Shown here piece by piece: positions 1 through 6,515 of a DNA stretch of 10,953 nucleotides. The stretch lies in assembly GCA_002428605.1 (NCBI GenBank), contig DIXH01000080.1, positions 1 to 10,953 of the forward strand, written 5' to 3'. This stretch comes from Clostridiaceae bacterium UBA6085 (GTDB lineage: Bacteria; Bacillota; Clostridia; Clostridiales; Clostridiaceae). Each line of letters starts with the position of its first letter. The stretch's first letter is position 1. The notes under the pieces are model-generated. The model saw nothing but the letters and a program-made list of their open reading frames with translations. It searched no databases and was not told the DNA's origin. Position numbers and translations under genes: made by a program.

Positions 1-252
1 TGGAACCTGCTTATTCTTGCCATTGCGAATAAGCATTATTGCTTGCTGCCGAGGTGACGGCATCAGCTTCCATTCTATTTAATCTAACGAGGCTCAAACA
101 CTTTACGCTTCCGCATTACGGCTCGTATGGTTTCTTGCCTACGCTTAAACCTGACCTCACGGCTTCGGCTCCAAGGCTAGATACTGGCGTGTGGCTAACA
201 CTTACCAGACTGGATTCCCACCAGTTATATTTTCAGCGCCGAACTGGCGCAC
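1..252 (-). mobile_element. Group II intron, 5' end (domain I), running off the left edge
   Basis: Read on the minus strand, position 252 begins GTGCGCC, the GUGYG-type 5' end of group II introns, followed by a small stem GCGCC/GGCGC and a series of further stem-loops (for example ACTGG/CCAGT at 206-222 and TTATTC/GAATAA at 11-32), as expected for domain I. The last six exon bases before the splice site (GAGGTG on the minus strand, 253-258) are exactly complementary to intron CACCTC at 51-56: IBS1/EBS1. Exon TAATC (261-265) is complementary to intron GATTA at 80-84: IBS2/EBS2. EBS2 precedes EBS1 in the intron, the expected order. Having both pairings argues against class IIC, which lacks EBS2. 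The remaining domains and any reverse transcriptase/maturase gene would lie beyond base 1. The intron has the same orientation as the upstream hydrolase gene and would be transcribed with it. That the intron is functional is inference. Confidence 0.8.
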
Positions 253-273
253 CACCTCACGATTATATAATAT

Positions 274-1152
274 TTATTCGACTAGCGCATTTGAATTCCT
301 GACAATCATTGTCATGATATCTTTGTCAGAGAAACCCTCGGTATGCAAGAGATCCGCGAAATTTGAAAGGCCTTCATCCGGATATACATTTGCCTTTTGT
401 CCAAGGTCTGTTCCAAGTATGATGTTTTCAGGTCCTATAGCCCTAATCTGGTTCATCATCACATCCTTATCAACCTTCCCAGTGGAAACAGTGGTATAAC
501 AGTGTTCCATCATTGCACCATACTTGAGAAGCTCCTTTTGTTCGTCAATCGTATAGAAGGTCGCCGGGAATGTTACATGTGTTATTACAATTCGCTTTAC
601 CTTTGCTTCATGTGCCGCTTTTACTAGCGCAAAGGTCTCCTCCTTAGAAATATGGCTTGTTGAAAGAATCATGTTATATTTTGCGATTATCTCGCAAACT
701 TCATGAACCTCCTTAATCAATTTTCCATCCTTGAGAATATTTATTGTCTTTACATCTATGCCGTCTTCCTTCATCTGCTGCTGAACGATTGCCCAGTAAG
801 GCATTGCCTTGTATGGGTGTGAAGCAAAATGAATCTGCTCATTCTCAGCATCTACAGTTGGAAACCAGACATTTTTCGCACCGCCTCTTCCAGCCATCTC
901 TACTGCCATTGGATTTATGCCACCAACAGCGTTGTTCAGTGTTATAGAGCCAAATACCTGACATTCAGGCCTGAACATAGTAATTACTCTGGCACGCTCT
1001 GCTGTGCAATTGTAATGGGACTTGATCAGATACCCCTTCAGACCAGCTTTTATGAATCTGTCTGCAAGTTCCGGATCATCAACCTTTCTCGGCAGCATGT
1101 CCGGTCCTGAATGCACATGAAGATCATATGCTCCTTTGATTAGATCATTCAT
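274..1152 (-). CDS. DUF6282 family protein, putative amidohydrolase-like metal hydrolase
   Basis: This 292-residue cytosolic protein resembles the DUF6282 family, which has an amidohydrolase/PHP-like metal-binding barrel; its reaction is not established. Visible candidate ligands are an N-terminal HxH (DLHVHSG, H12 and H14), H46 (KSHY), H167 (STSHIS), H192 (ITHVT) and D249 (GTDLG), the usual order of a TIM-barrel metallohydrolase. No signal peptide or membrane segment is seen. The ATG at 1152 follows AGGAGG at 1161-1166 with 8 nt spacing, so the start is firm. The gene is divergent from a GntR/FCD regulator and shares its intergenic operator, so it is probably that regulator's target. A group II intron begins 21 nt beyond the stop codon and leaves the reading frame intact. 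A role as hydrolase or lactonase in the neighbouring carboxylate pathway is inference. Confidence 0.8.
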   Translation of the reverse strand: MNDLIKGAYDLHVHSGPDMLPRKVDDPELADRFIKAGLKGYLIKSHYNCTAERARVITMFRPECQVFGSITLNNAVGGINPMAVEMAGRGGAKNVWFPTVDAENEQIHFASHPYKAMPYWAIVQQQMKEDGIDVKTINILKDGKLIKEVHEVCEIIAKYNMILSTSHISKEETFALVKAAHEAKVKRIVITHVTFPATFYTIDEQKELLKYGAMMEHCYTTVSTGKVDKDVMMNQIRAIGPENIILGTDLGQKANVYPDEGLSNFADLLHTEGFSDKDIMTMIVRNSNALVE

Positions 1153-1166
1153 TAACTAAACCTCCT

Positions 1167-1184
1167 GATAATATTAGTATTATC
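1167..1184. promoter_or_regulatory. AT-rich inverted repeat next to the hydrolase ribosome binding site
   Basis: GATAATA-TTAG-TATTATC forms a perfect 7-bp inverted repeat with a 4-nt spacer. It abuts the AGGAGG ribosome binding site (1161-1166) of the minus-strand hydrolase gene. It could be an operator half of the divergent region or a weak leader hairpin affecting translation. The sequence differs from the TTGTAATACAA site further upstream, so it may serve another protein or be chance in AT-rich DNA. Confidence 0.35.
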
Positions 1185-1210
1185 TAAACACTCACTTTTT
1201 GTATAACCAG

Positions 1211-1223
1211 ATTGTAATACAAT
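1211..1223. promoter_or_regulatory. Candidate GntR/FadR-type operator
   Basis: ATTGTAATACAAT is a perfect 13-bp palindrome around a central A. Its core (1212-1222, TTGTAATACAA) matches the known FadR-subfamily consensus TNGTNNNACNA at every fixed position. It lies between the hydrolase gene and the gntR gene and overlaps the predicted transcription start of the hydrolase promoter. This fits repression of the hydrolase by the adjacent regulator. The pairing of site and regulator is inference. Confidence 0.6.
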
Positions 1224-1224
1224 T

Positions 1225-1253
1225 AAGATAGCATTATCGAATTTCAAAGTCAA
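1225..1253 (-). promoter_or_regulatory. Candidate sigma-70 promoter of the DUF6282 gene
   Basis: On the minus strand TTGACT (1248-1253) and TATCTT (1225-1230) are separated by 17 nt. The -35 is near consensus; the -10 matches TATAAT at four of six positions. Transcription would start near 1218, inside the candidate FadR-type operator, giving a leader of about 65 nt before the ATG at 1152. Confidence 0.45.
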
Positions 1254-1400
1254 TAACCTTTTGAAAACAATTTCATATATTGTTCATTATATCTGCATGA
1301 CTCACCTATCTGCGAACTTGCCTCAGGGTGTATTGCTCTGCCCATTCTTCAATCATACCAAGCAACTTTGGTCAAATCCGTCCTGAGATATACCGCAGTA
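1250..1400. other. Unexplained, locally GC-richer block in the hydrolase-gntR intergenic region
   Basis: The 344-nt gap between the hydrolase and gntR is AT-rich at both ends, but about 1300-1400 is clearly richer in G and C by eye. On the minus strand one frame reads as a protein-like tail ending WYD at a stop, then after two codons an ATG at 1345 opens 31 codons (MGRAIHPEASS...) to a stop at 1250. There is no good ribosome binding site. It may be a remnant of a mobile element or a decayed gene. I do not recognise it with confidence, and no function is claimed. The rest of the gap holds the promoter and operator sites listed separately. Confidence 0.25.
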
Positions 1401-1434
1401 CAATAATTAGAATATAGATTTAAAGTTAGAAAGA

Positions 1435-1443
1435 TGATATAAT
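1435..1443 (+). promoter_or_regulatory. Candidate extended -10 promoter of gntR
   Basis: TGATATAAT is a perfect extended -10 element (TGnTATAAT), 53 nt before the gntR start codon. No good -35 hexamer lies 16-18 nt upstream, which is common with extended -10 promoters. Immediately downstream (1443-1469) two imperfect copies of TTAGCANTNNTGTT lie in tandem with a 13-nt period, matching at 11 of 14 positions. They could be an autoregulatory site or chance. Confidence 0.5.
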
Positions 1444-1496
1444 TAGCATTATTGTTTAGCAATTATGTTTAATTTTTTTAGAAGTAGGTAGATAAA

Positions 1497-2135
1497 ATGT
1501 CTAGAACCGAACAAATTTATGAGTCAATGAAGGAAAAGATTGCAGATGGAACATACCATCCCTCAGAAAGCCTGCCCGAACAGGAACTTTCAAATATTTA
1601 TTCAGTTAGCAGGAACACAATAAAAAAGGTTCTTCTCATGCTAGAACGAGAGAACCTTGTGATTATTGAGCCCAACAAGGGCGCTAAGGTCAGGTCTTAC
1701 TCTATGGATGAGGTACTTGAGTTCCTCGAGCTTAGAGCCAACCTCGAAGGATTCATCACCAGACTTGCAGTCCCAAGATTCACACAGAATGATATACACG
1801 ATTTGGAAGAGACATTAAGAATAATGAAAACTCATTATGATAACTATGAGCTAATTGAGTATTCCAAAAACAATCAAACATTCCATAATACAATTTATCG
1901 TTCATGTCCCAATAAAGTGGCTGTTGAACTTACAAAGAACCTTAAAGCGCAAATGAGCAAATACAATACAAAGACTATTCTCATCCCGGGCCGGGATGCA
2001 CAGTCATACGCAGAGCACTCAGCAATACTCGATGCAATAAAGAATCGGGATGCTGAGCTTGCTGATGCACTTATGGTCATGCATATAATGAACGTAAGGA
2101 AAACATTCAAAGAAAACTACAGGTTCTTGTTCTGA
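1497..2135 (+). CDS. GntR family transcriptional regulator, FadR subfamily with FCD domain
   Basis: This 212-residue DNA-binding regulator has an N-terminal winged helix-turn-helix (about residues 3-68). It carries the typical GntR pattern: LPEQELSNIYSVSRNTIKKVL, a recognition helix and a basic wing ending NKGAKV. The rest (about 70-205) is an all-helical FCD ligand-binding domain. Candidate metal/ligand residues are N126, H130 (QTFHNTIY), H174 (AEHSAIL) and H196 (MHIMN). N126 stands where many FCD proteins have Asp, which may alter metal or ligand choice. FCD regulators usually sense small organic acids. The start at 1497 follows a modest site (AAGTAGGT), suggesting low expression. The gene is divergent from the DUF6282 hydrolase and is probably its repressor, released by a pathway acid. 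The ligand cannot be read from sequence. Confidence 0.9.
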   Translation: MSRTEQIYESMKEKIADGTYHPSESLPEQELSNIYSVSRNTIKKVLLMLERENLVIIEPNKGAKVRSYSMDEVLEFLELRANLEGFITRLAVPRFTQNDIHDLEETLRIMKTHYDNYELIEYSKNNQTFHNTIYRSCPNKVAVELTKNLKAQMSKYNTKTILIPGRDAQSYAEHSAILDAIKNRDAELADALMVMHIMNVRKTFKENYRFLF

Positions 2136-2245
2136 CGACAATCTGATCTCAACAGAATAACAATAAAGTTTTTCTGTACAATATTACCTATTCATTATGT
2201 AATCATATAAATAAAGGGAAACACCCTATTCTATTTTATGAAAAT

Positions 2246-2298
2246 GGACCCTCCGCTGCTGAACCGCGTTAATCGGTCAACTTCCGGAGGGTCCTTTT
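2246..2298. terminator. Bidirectional rho-independent terminator between gntR and the aldolase-like gene
   Basis: GGACCCTCCG (2246-2255) and CGGAGGGTCC (2285-2294) form a perfect 10-bp stem, followed by TTTT on the plus strand. AAAA at 2241-2244 gives a TTTT on the minus strand, one base from the stem. The 29-nt loop contains a smaller ACCG/CGGT stem. The site lies between the convergent gntR and aldolase-like genes and can end both transcripts. Confidence 0.88.
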
Positions 2299-2359
2299 CA
2301 AGATGCTTTAGCTGGAGCATGTGAATTTAGCGATACCTTTGAGTGTTTCAATCTCCTGG

Positions 2360-3367
2360 TCAGGCTCTCAGCATTTCATCTGCAACCTTGACAACCATGT
2401 CTTTGGTGACTGTCTTTCTTTCGGTCTTCGATACTCCCCTTATCAGCTTGTAGAGATTCACATTCTTTTCAGCTGCCACATCCCTGAATATCTTCTCGAA
2501 GCTTGAGTGTGCACCTGCATCACCGAATACAAGGTCTATAGGTTCTATGGGATTATGGTAGCCGTATTCCTTCATCGCCGGTGACAGCTCATTGTCGATG
2601 AAGTCGAGCAAAGCATACTGGTCGATGTATTCCATCTGACCCATCCGCTGGAACAGGGCAACCGCCATTTCTGTAGGACAGTTTCCAGCGCTCCTCGCCA
2701 TTCCCATCAATCCGCAGTCTAGGACTGCTGCGCCTGCTTCAGCTGCTGCAATCGCATTTGATCCTGAGAATCCAAGGTTATTGTGACCATGGAAGCCAAC
2801 CGGCATATTGACCTTAGCAACCATCTTTTCAACATACTCCCTGACTTCACCGGGAATCATGGTTCCTGCTGAATCCATTATCGTCAGCTCATCAAGTCCG
2901 CATTCCTCAAGCATCCTTGCTTCTTCAGCAAGGTCATCAGCATTCAGGACATATGCCTTCATTGCTGAGTACCTGCATTTAAGTCCGTACCTCTTTACAA
3001 GCTTCACTGCCTCGCATGCACTTTTTCCGTCACTGGCGTTTGCTCCTATCCTGAGGAATTTAAGGCCGTATTTTGCTGCAAGTGCAACATTCTTCTCATT
3101 AACATTCGCTACACCAATGAACATGCCCAGTTCCGCCTGGTCAAGATATGGCTCTGCAAGCTCCAGATATTCAATGTCCGTGAGTGGCGCTATTGCACCT
3201 CTTGACTCATAGGCTCCAAGTCCAAGCGCATTTCCGAACTCAATGACCCTGATGTTGCTCCGTATAAGCCCTTCTATCATCATTTTAGTAAGTTCAGCAG
3301 AAAATCCCTTGCCAACAACGTTGGCTCCATCCCTCAAAGTGCAATCCATCATTAAAAGGTCTTTCAT
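2360..3367 (-). CDS. DmpG-like aldolase (HMGL/4-hydroxy-2-oxovalerate aldolase family)
   Basis: This 335-residue cytosolic TIM-barrel enzyme belongs to the DRE-TIM/HMGL group and is closest in layout to 4-hydroxy-2-oxovalerate aldolases (DmpG/BphI), which cleave 4-hydroxy-2-oxo acids to pyruvate and an aldehyde. Visible are CTLRDG (R12, D13), the metal-binding HGHNN (H193, H195), GMARSAGNCPTE and a C-terminal AG-x-HSSF segment followed by a tail ending KDMVVKVADEML. These match the order and spacing of DmpG. Two positions that are catalytic in DmpG differ, by my recalled alignment: the His after RDG is Asn16, and the Tyr of AGVYSSF is His287. The reaction may therefore differ. No DmpF-type acetaldehyde dehydrogenase partner is present. 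The start at 3367 follows GAGGAG. The gene is the last of the tct operon and ends before a terminator. Confidence 0.8.
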   Translation of the reverse strand: MKDLLMMDCTLRDGANVVGKGFSAELTKMMIEGLIRSNIRVIEFGNALGLGAYESRGAIAPLTDIEYLELAEPYLDQAELGMFIGVANVNEKNVALAAKYGLKFLRIGANASDGKSACEAVKLVKRYGLKCRYSAMKAYVLNADDLAEEARMLEECGLDELTIMDSAGTMIPGEVREYVEKMVAKVNMPVGFHGHNNLGFSGSNAIAAAEAGAAVLDCGLMGMARSAGNCPTEMAVALFQRMGQMEYIDQYALLDFIDNELSPAMKEYGYHNPIEPIDLVFGDAGAHSSFEKIFRDVAAEKNVNLYKLIRGVSKTERKTVTKDMVVKVADEMLRA

Positions 3368-3439
3368 TTACAACTCTCCTCTATCTGCAATTCCGTCACA
3401 CACTTCTCCCATAGGCCTTGAGATCAGGTATTCAGGCAT
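3368..3439 (-). CDS. Possible 23-codon small ORF abutting the aldolase start
   Basis: In the 92-nt gap between the dehydrogenase and the aldolase-like gene, an ATG at 3439 opens 23 codons in the aldolase frame (MPEYLISRPMG... to ...ADRGEL). They end in TAA directly followed by the aldolase ATG. The ORF runs through the aldolase ribosome binding site, so ribosomes finishing it would be placed for restart. No Shine-Dalgarno precedes its own ATG, which argues against efficient translation. It could be a coupling leader, a remnant of a longer N-terminus, or chance. Confidence 0.22.
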   Translation of the reverse strand: MPEYLISRPMGEVCDGIADRGEL

Positions 3440-3459
3440 GGCATTAAAACTTTAGTTCT

Positions 3460-4407
3460 CTACACTACAGGAAACTCTGGTATCCTTCCATTCAGGACAT
3501 CATCTATGCCCCGCACAGAATCAGTTACCATCCTGGCCATAGCCTCTTCCGAAGCTGCAGCACAATGTGGAGTAATGATAACATTCTTCAGTCTGAAAAG
3601 CGGATTGTCAGCTGTCGCAGGCTCAGGGTCCGTGACATCAAGACCTGCACCGGCAATATCCCCTTTCTGAAGGCTTTCAATAAGTGCCTTCTCGTCGACA
3701 ACGTTCCCTCTCGCCACATTGATAAGGTATGCAGACTTCTTCATCATCTTCAGTTCATCTGCACCTATGGACTTTTTGGTCTCGTTAGTTACAGGAATGT
3801 GGATGCTTATGAAATCGGAGGTCTTAAGAAGTTCCTCACGGCTTTCAACAATTGTCACGCCTTCGATCTTCTTGTTCTTTGGCAGGTAAGGGTCGAATGC
3901 GATGATGTTCATGCCGAATCCAAAGTGAGCCATCCTGGCAACCATGTTGCCGATCCTGCCAAGCCCGATAAGTCCGAGCACTTTACCGCTTATCTCGTTG
4001 GCAAGGATCTTGTCCTTTATCTGATAGTTTCCCTTGCTGTATTCGCTTCCCATGAGATTAAGCTTCTTGGCGCATGCAAGTATCAGAGCCATGGTGTGCT
4101 CAGCTACCGAAAGTGAATTGGCTGTCGGTGCGAACACCACCCTCCTTCCAAGCTCCCTTGCAGCAGTGATGTCGATGCTGTCATAGCCTGCGCCATGCTT
4201 TGCAACCACCTTGAGGTCCGGGCATCTTTCAAAAACTTCTTCATCTATCCTTGCTACCCTGATTATCACGGCTATGCAGCCCTGCAGGTCCTCGATCAAT
4301 GTCTCCTTGTCAAGGCCTCTTCCGAACCTGACCTCATAGTCAAGCTTCTTCAGAAGGTCTATACCTTCATCAGCTACCTTCTCAGGCAGCAGTACGGTTC
4401 CACGCAT
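3460..4407 (-). CDS. D-isomer-specific 2-hydroxyacid dehydrogenase (NAD-dependent)
   Basis: This 315-residue cytosolic oxidoreductase of the phosphoglycerate dehydrogenase/D-lactate dehydrogenase superfamily interconverts a 2-hydroxy acid and a 2-oxo acid. The Rossmann motif GLGRIG is at 148-153. D172 (FDPY) at the end of the next strand predicts NAD rather than NADP. The catalytic triad is present: R233 (VARGNVVDE), E262 (TDPEP) and H281 (ITPHCAA). The substrate loop KHGAGYDSID (70-79) is typical. There is no C-terminal ACT domain, so it is not the long regulated serine-pathway enzyme. Start 4407 follows GGGGGAG at 5 nt; only 11 nt separate it from tctA, so it is co-transcribed with the transporter. 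Context suggests it oxidises the imported hydroxy acid, or a product of it, before the aldolase step. The substrate is unknown. Confidence 0.9.
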   Translation of the reverse strand: MRGTVLLPEKVADEGIDLLKKLDYEVRFGRGLDKETLIEDLQGCIAVIIRVARIDEEVFERCPDLKVVAKHGAGYDSIDITAARELGRRVVFAPTANSLSVAEHTMALILACAKKLNLMGSEYSKGNYQIKDKILANEISGKVLGLIGLGRIGNMVARMAHFGFGMNIIAFDPYLPKNKKIEGVTIVESREELLKTSDFISIHIPVTNETKKSIGADELKMMKKSAYLINVARGNVVDEKALIESLQKGDIAGAGLDVTDPEPATADNPLFRLKNVIITPHCAAASEEAMARMVTDSVRGIDDVLNGRIPEFPVV

Positions 4408-4418
4408 TTATACTCCCC

Positions 4419-5957
4419 CTAGTCATCGCTGTTCTTGTCCGCACCAGTAGACTCCACCGATGGCACTTTTGTATTTATCTTGCTCATGAACATTGGCGCA
4501 AAAAGTGAGATTCCGATCATTGCTATCAGCACAAGACATATGGGTCTTGTCAGATAGTAGGTAAGGACGCTTGTGTCCTTAGCCATGACTATTGCCCTGT
4601 GGAAGTTCCTCTCAGCCATGGATCCCAGTATGAGAGCAAGTGTTATCGGGGCTGTGGCGAATCCGGTCTTCCTCATGAAGTAGCCAAGTATACCAAATAT
4701 GGCCATTACAACCACATCCACGAAGCTCATGTTTATCGCATATGCTCCGACAACTGAAAGTACAACTATTATCGGCGCAAGTATCGAAGTCGATATACCG
4801 GAAACCCTTGCGACTGACTTTGCGATAAGGAGTCCTGTGATACCCATCAGGATGTTTGCAATCATGAAGCCGATTATTATCGCATAGGTTATGTCGCCCT
4901 GTTTGCTGAAGAGTGAGTATCCCGGAGTAAGCCCATGGATCATGAGAGCGCCCATGATTACTGCTGCAGCAGAGCTTCCTGGAATTCCAAGTGTCAGGAG
5001 AGGAATCAGCGCCCCGCCGGTAACTGCGTTATTAGCAGATTCTGAGGCCCATATGCCTTCCCTGGACCCGTTTCCAAATAGGTGCTTCTGCTTAGAGAAT
5101 CTCTTGGCTTCGTTGTAACCCATCCATCCGCCAATGTCTCCGCCGGCACCGGGCATGATACCGACGATTATTCCGATTATCGAGGACCTTATTATATTTG
5201 GAGTTTCCTTTATCAGTTCCTTGAGCGATGGAATCGGACTTCCGCTGAGGTCAGGAATCGGCTCAACCTTCTCACCCTTCCTCATGGCCCTTATGCCTTC
5301 AGCCTGTATCATTACCTGGGAAATGGAAAACAATCCTATAAGCGCAGGTACCAGCTGAATTCCAGATTCGAGCGCAGTCACACCGTAGGTGTACCTTGCA
5401 ACTCCAAAAACCGTATCATAGCCTATGAAAGAGATGCACATTCCTATAAGTCCGGAGATTATGCCCTTCAGCATATTGTCACCGGCGAGAGATCCGATTA
5501 TAGTAAGTCCGAATATTGCGATAAGGAAATATTCCGGTGCGTTGAACTTGAGTGAGATGGTCGCCAAAGGAGGTGCAAGGAACAGGAGTGCAGCTCCACT
5601 CAGGGTTCCTCCTATCATTGAAGCTACAGTTGATATTCCTACTGCTTCCAATCCCTTTCCCTGCTTGGTAAGTGCGTAGCCATCCATGGCAGTAGCCGCT
5701 GAAGCCGGAGTTCCTGGCGTATGCAGCAGTATCGCTGTTATCGAACCCCCATAAAGAGCGGAGGTATATAGCGCGGTCAGCATAATTATTGCGGCTGCGG
5801 GCTCCATTCCGAAGGTGAATGGTATTAAAAGTGCGATTCCCATGGTCGCTCCAAGTCCTGGAAGTGCTCCAATTACGATCCCTCCCACGACTCCAACCAG
5901 GAGTCCGATTAAGGACTGCAGCGAAAACAAATTCTGTATCAGTTGTTCTGTAATCAT
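4419..5957 (-). CDS. tctA: Tripartite tricarboxylate transporter large permease TctA
   Basis: This 512-residue polytopic membrane protein is the large subunit of a tripartite tricarboxylate transporter, a secondary importer of carboxylates fed by an extracytoplasmic binding protein. Family signatures are clear: ALPGLGATMGIALLIPFTFG (31-50), YGGSITAILLHTPGTPASAA (69-88), GIMPGAGGDIGGW (266-278) and LTLGIPGSSAAAVIMGAL (321-338). The two proline/glycine-rich repeats at similar places in each half reflect the internal duplication of TctA. Length is normal for the family (about 500) and roughly a dozen membrane segments are visible. Start 5957 follows AAAGGAG. It lies 21 nt after tctB and 11 nt before the dehydrogenase. 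Substrates of the family include citrate, tartrate and other organic acids; this one is not determined. Confidence 0.95.
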   Translation of the reverse strand: MITEQLIQNLFSLQSLIGLLVGVVGGIVIGALPGLGATMGIALLIPFTFGMEPAAAIIMLTALYTSALYGGSITAILLHTPGTPASAATAMDGYALTKQGKGLEAVGISTVASMIGGTLSGAALLFLAPPLATISLKFNAPEYFLIAIFGLTIIGSLAGDNMLKGIISGLIGMCISFIGYDTVFGVARYTYGVTALESGIQLVPALIGLFSISQVMIQAEGIRAMRKGEKVEPIPDLSGSPIPSLKELIKETPNIIRSSIIGIIVGIMPGAGGDIGGWMGYNEAKRFSKQKHLFGNGSREGIWASESANNAVTGGALIPLLTLGIPGSSAAAVIMGALMIHGLTPGYSLFSKQGDITYAIIIGFMIANILMGITGLLIAKSVARVSGISTSILAPIIVVLSVVGAYAINMSFVDVVVMAIFGILGYFMRKTGFATAPITLALILGSMAERNFHRAIVMAKDTSVLTYYLTRPICLVLIAMIGISLFAPMFMSKINTKVPSVESTGADKNSDD

Positions 5958-5978
5958 TATTTTCTCCTTTGATCCTAA

Positions 5979-6428
5979 TTATGGAAGCATTACATTGAGA
6001 GTTTTTACAAAGAGCAGGTAAACAAACAGGTTCAATGCAATGTCTGTAATGATGATAGCTTTGATGTTCTTATTTCCGTAGTAAACCATCATGACAGGCA
6101 CGAAGAGTGCCGTGGCAATGAAGAAGCCTGCGAAGTTCATTGCTGCAATGTATGCCGCTATAAGGACAAAGACCATGACAGGTGTCTTTATGACATCCAG
6201 GTTCAGCAGAGTGTCACTTTTCAGAGTAAGCTCAGGCCTTTTGGTCTTCCTGATTCCAAGAATAAGGACTATCGCTGAAAGTACCAGAAGGATTATTATG
6301 ACTATCTGAGGGAACTTGGCTGATTCTGCCTTGACCTTTGTTGATTCAAAATAAAGATACGCTGAAAAGAGGATCAGTATCACTCCCAGATAAATATCTA
6401 TGTTCAGTTTGCGGGTTTCCTTTTCCAT
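5979..6428 (-). CDS. tctB: Tripartite tricarboxylate transporter small subunit TctB
   Basis: This 149-residue membrane protein has four to five hydrophobic segments (about 12-28, 41-59, 83-117 as one or two passes, 122-142), the pattern of TctB, the poorly conserved small permease subunit. Identity rests mostly on this topology and on its place between tctC and tctA. I chose the ATG at 6428 because AAAGGAG lies 6 nt upstream of it. An in-frame ATG 15 codons further upstream has no ribosome binding site and would fall inside the tctC-tctB hairpin region. The charged stretch KTKRPELTLKSD (61-72) is a likely cytoplasmic loop. The subunit works with TctA in the membrane to move the substrate delivered by TctC. 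Confidence 0.88.
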   Translation of the reverse strand: MEKETRKLNIDIYLGVILILFSAYLYFESTKVKAESAKFPQIVIIILLVLSAIVLILGIRKTKRPELTLKSDTLLNLDVIKTPVMVFVLIAAYIAAMNFAGFFIATALFVPVMMVYYGNKNIKAIIITDIALNLFVYLLFVKTLNVMLP

Positions 6429-6456
6429 TTTGGTCTCCTTTAAAATTTTTCCATTC

Positions 6457-6493
6457 AGCTTGAGCACCTTCAATTCCTGAAGGTACTCAGGCT
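6457..6493 (-). promoter_or_regulatory. Intercistronic hairpin between tctC and tctB
   Basis: On the minus strand TACCTTCA and TGAAGGTG close over a GGAAT loop, with an outer TGAG/CTCA stem and a further AGC/GCT pair: about 15 pairs with one mismatch. It follows the tctC stop codon by some 20 nt. No U-run follows it, so it is not a normal terminator. Such structures often shield the upstream message from 3' exonucleases, raising binding protein over permease. That role is inference. Confidence 0.6.
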
Positions 6494-6515
6494 ATGGAAT
6501 CTTATGATCTGGTGC

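Noticed and set aside
1..252. IS110-type bridge RNA or IS end as explanation for the structured left edge
   Set aside because: The GTGCG boundary with exactly abutting IBS1 and an ordered EBS2/EBS1 pair fits a group II intron much better.
39..302. Plus-strand 87-codon ORF at the left edge
   Set aside because: It runs antisense across the intron's domain I and splice site; the structure and EBS/IBS pairings explain the sequence, and there is no ribosome binding site.
2210..2235. Small GGG/CCC hairpin followed by a T-rich stretch after gntR
   Set aside because: The 3-bp stem is too weak to terminate; the strong 10-bp stem at 2246-2294 explains termination.
3565..4116. Plus-strand 183-codon ORF
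   Set aside because: It is antisense to the dehydrogenase, whose catalytic and NAD-binding motifs are all intact on the minus strand.
5082..5555. Plus-strand 157-codon ORF
   Set aside because: It is an antisense shadow of tctA with no domain or ribosome binding site.
6429..6473. Longer tctB start at 6473
   Set aside because: There is no ribosome binding site there, and it falls in the hairpin region; the ATG at 6428 has AAAGGAG at good spacing.
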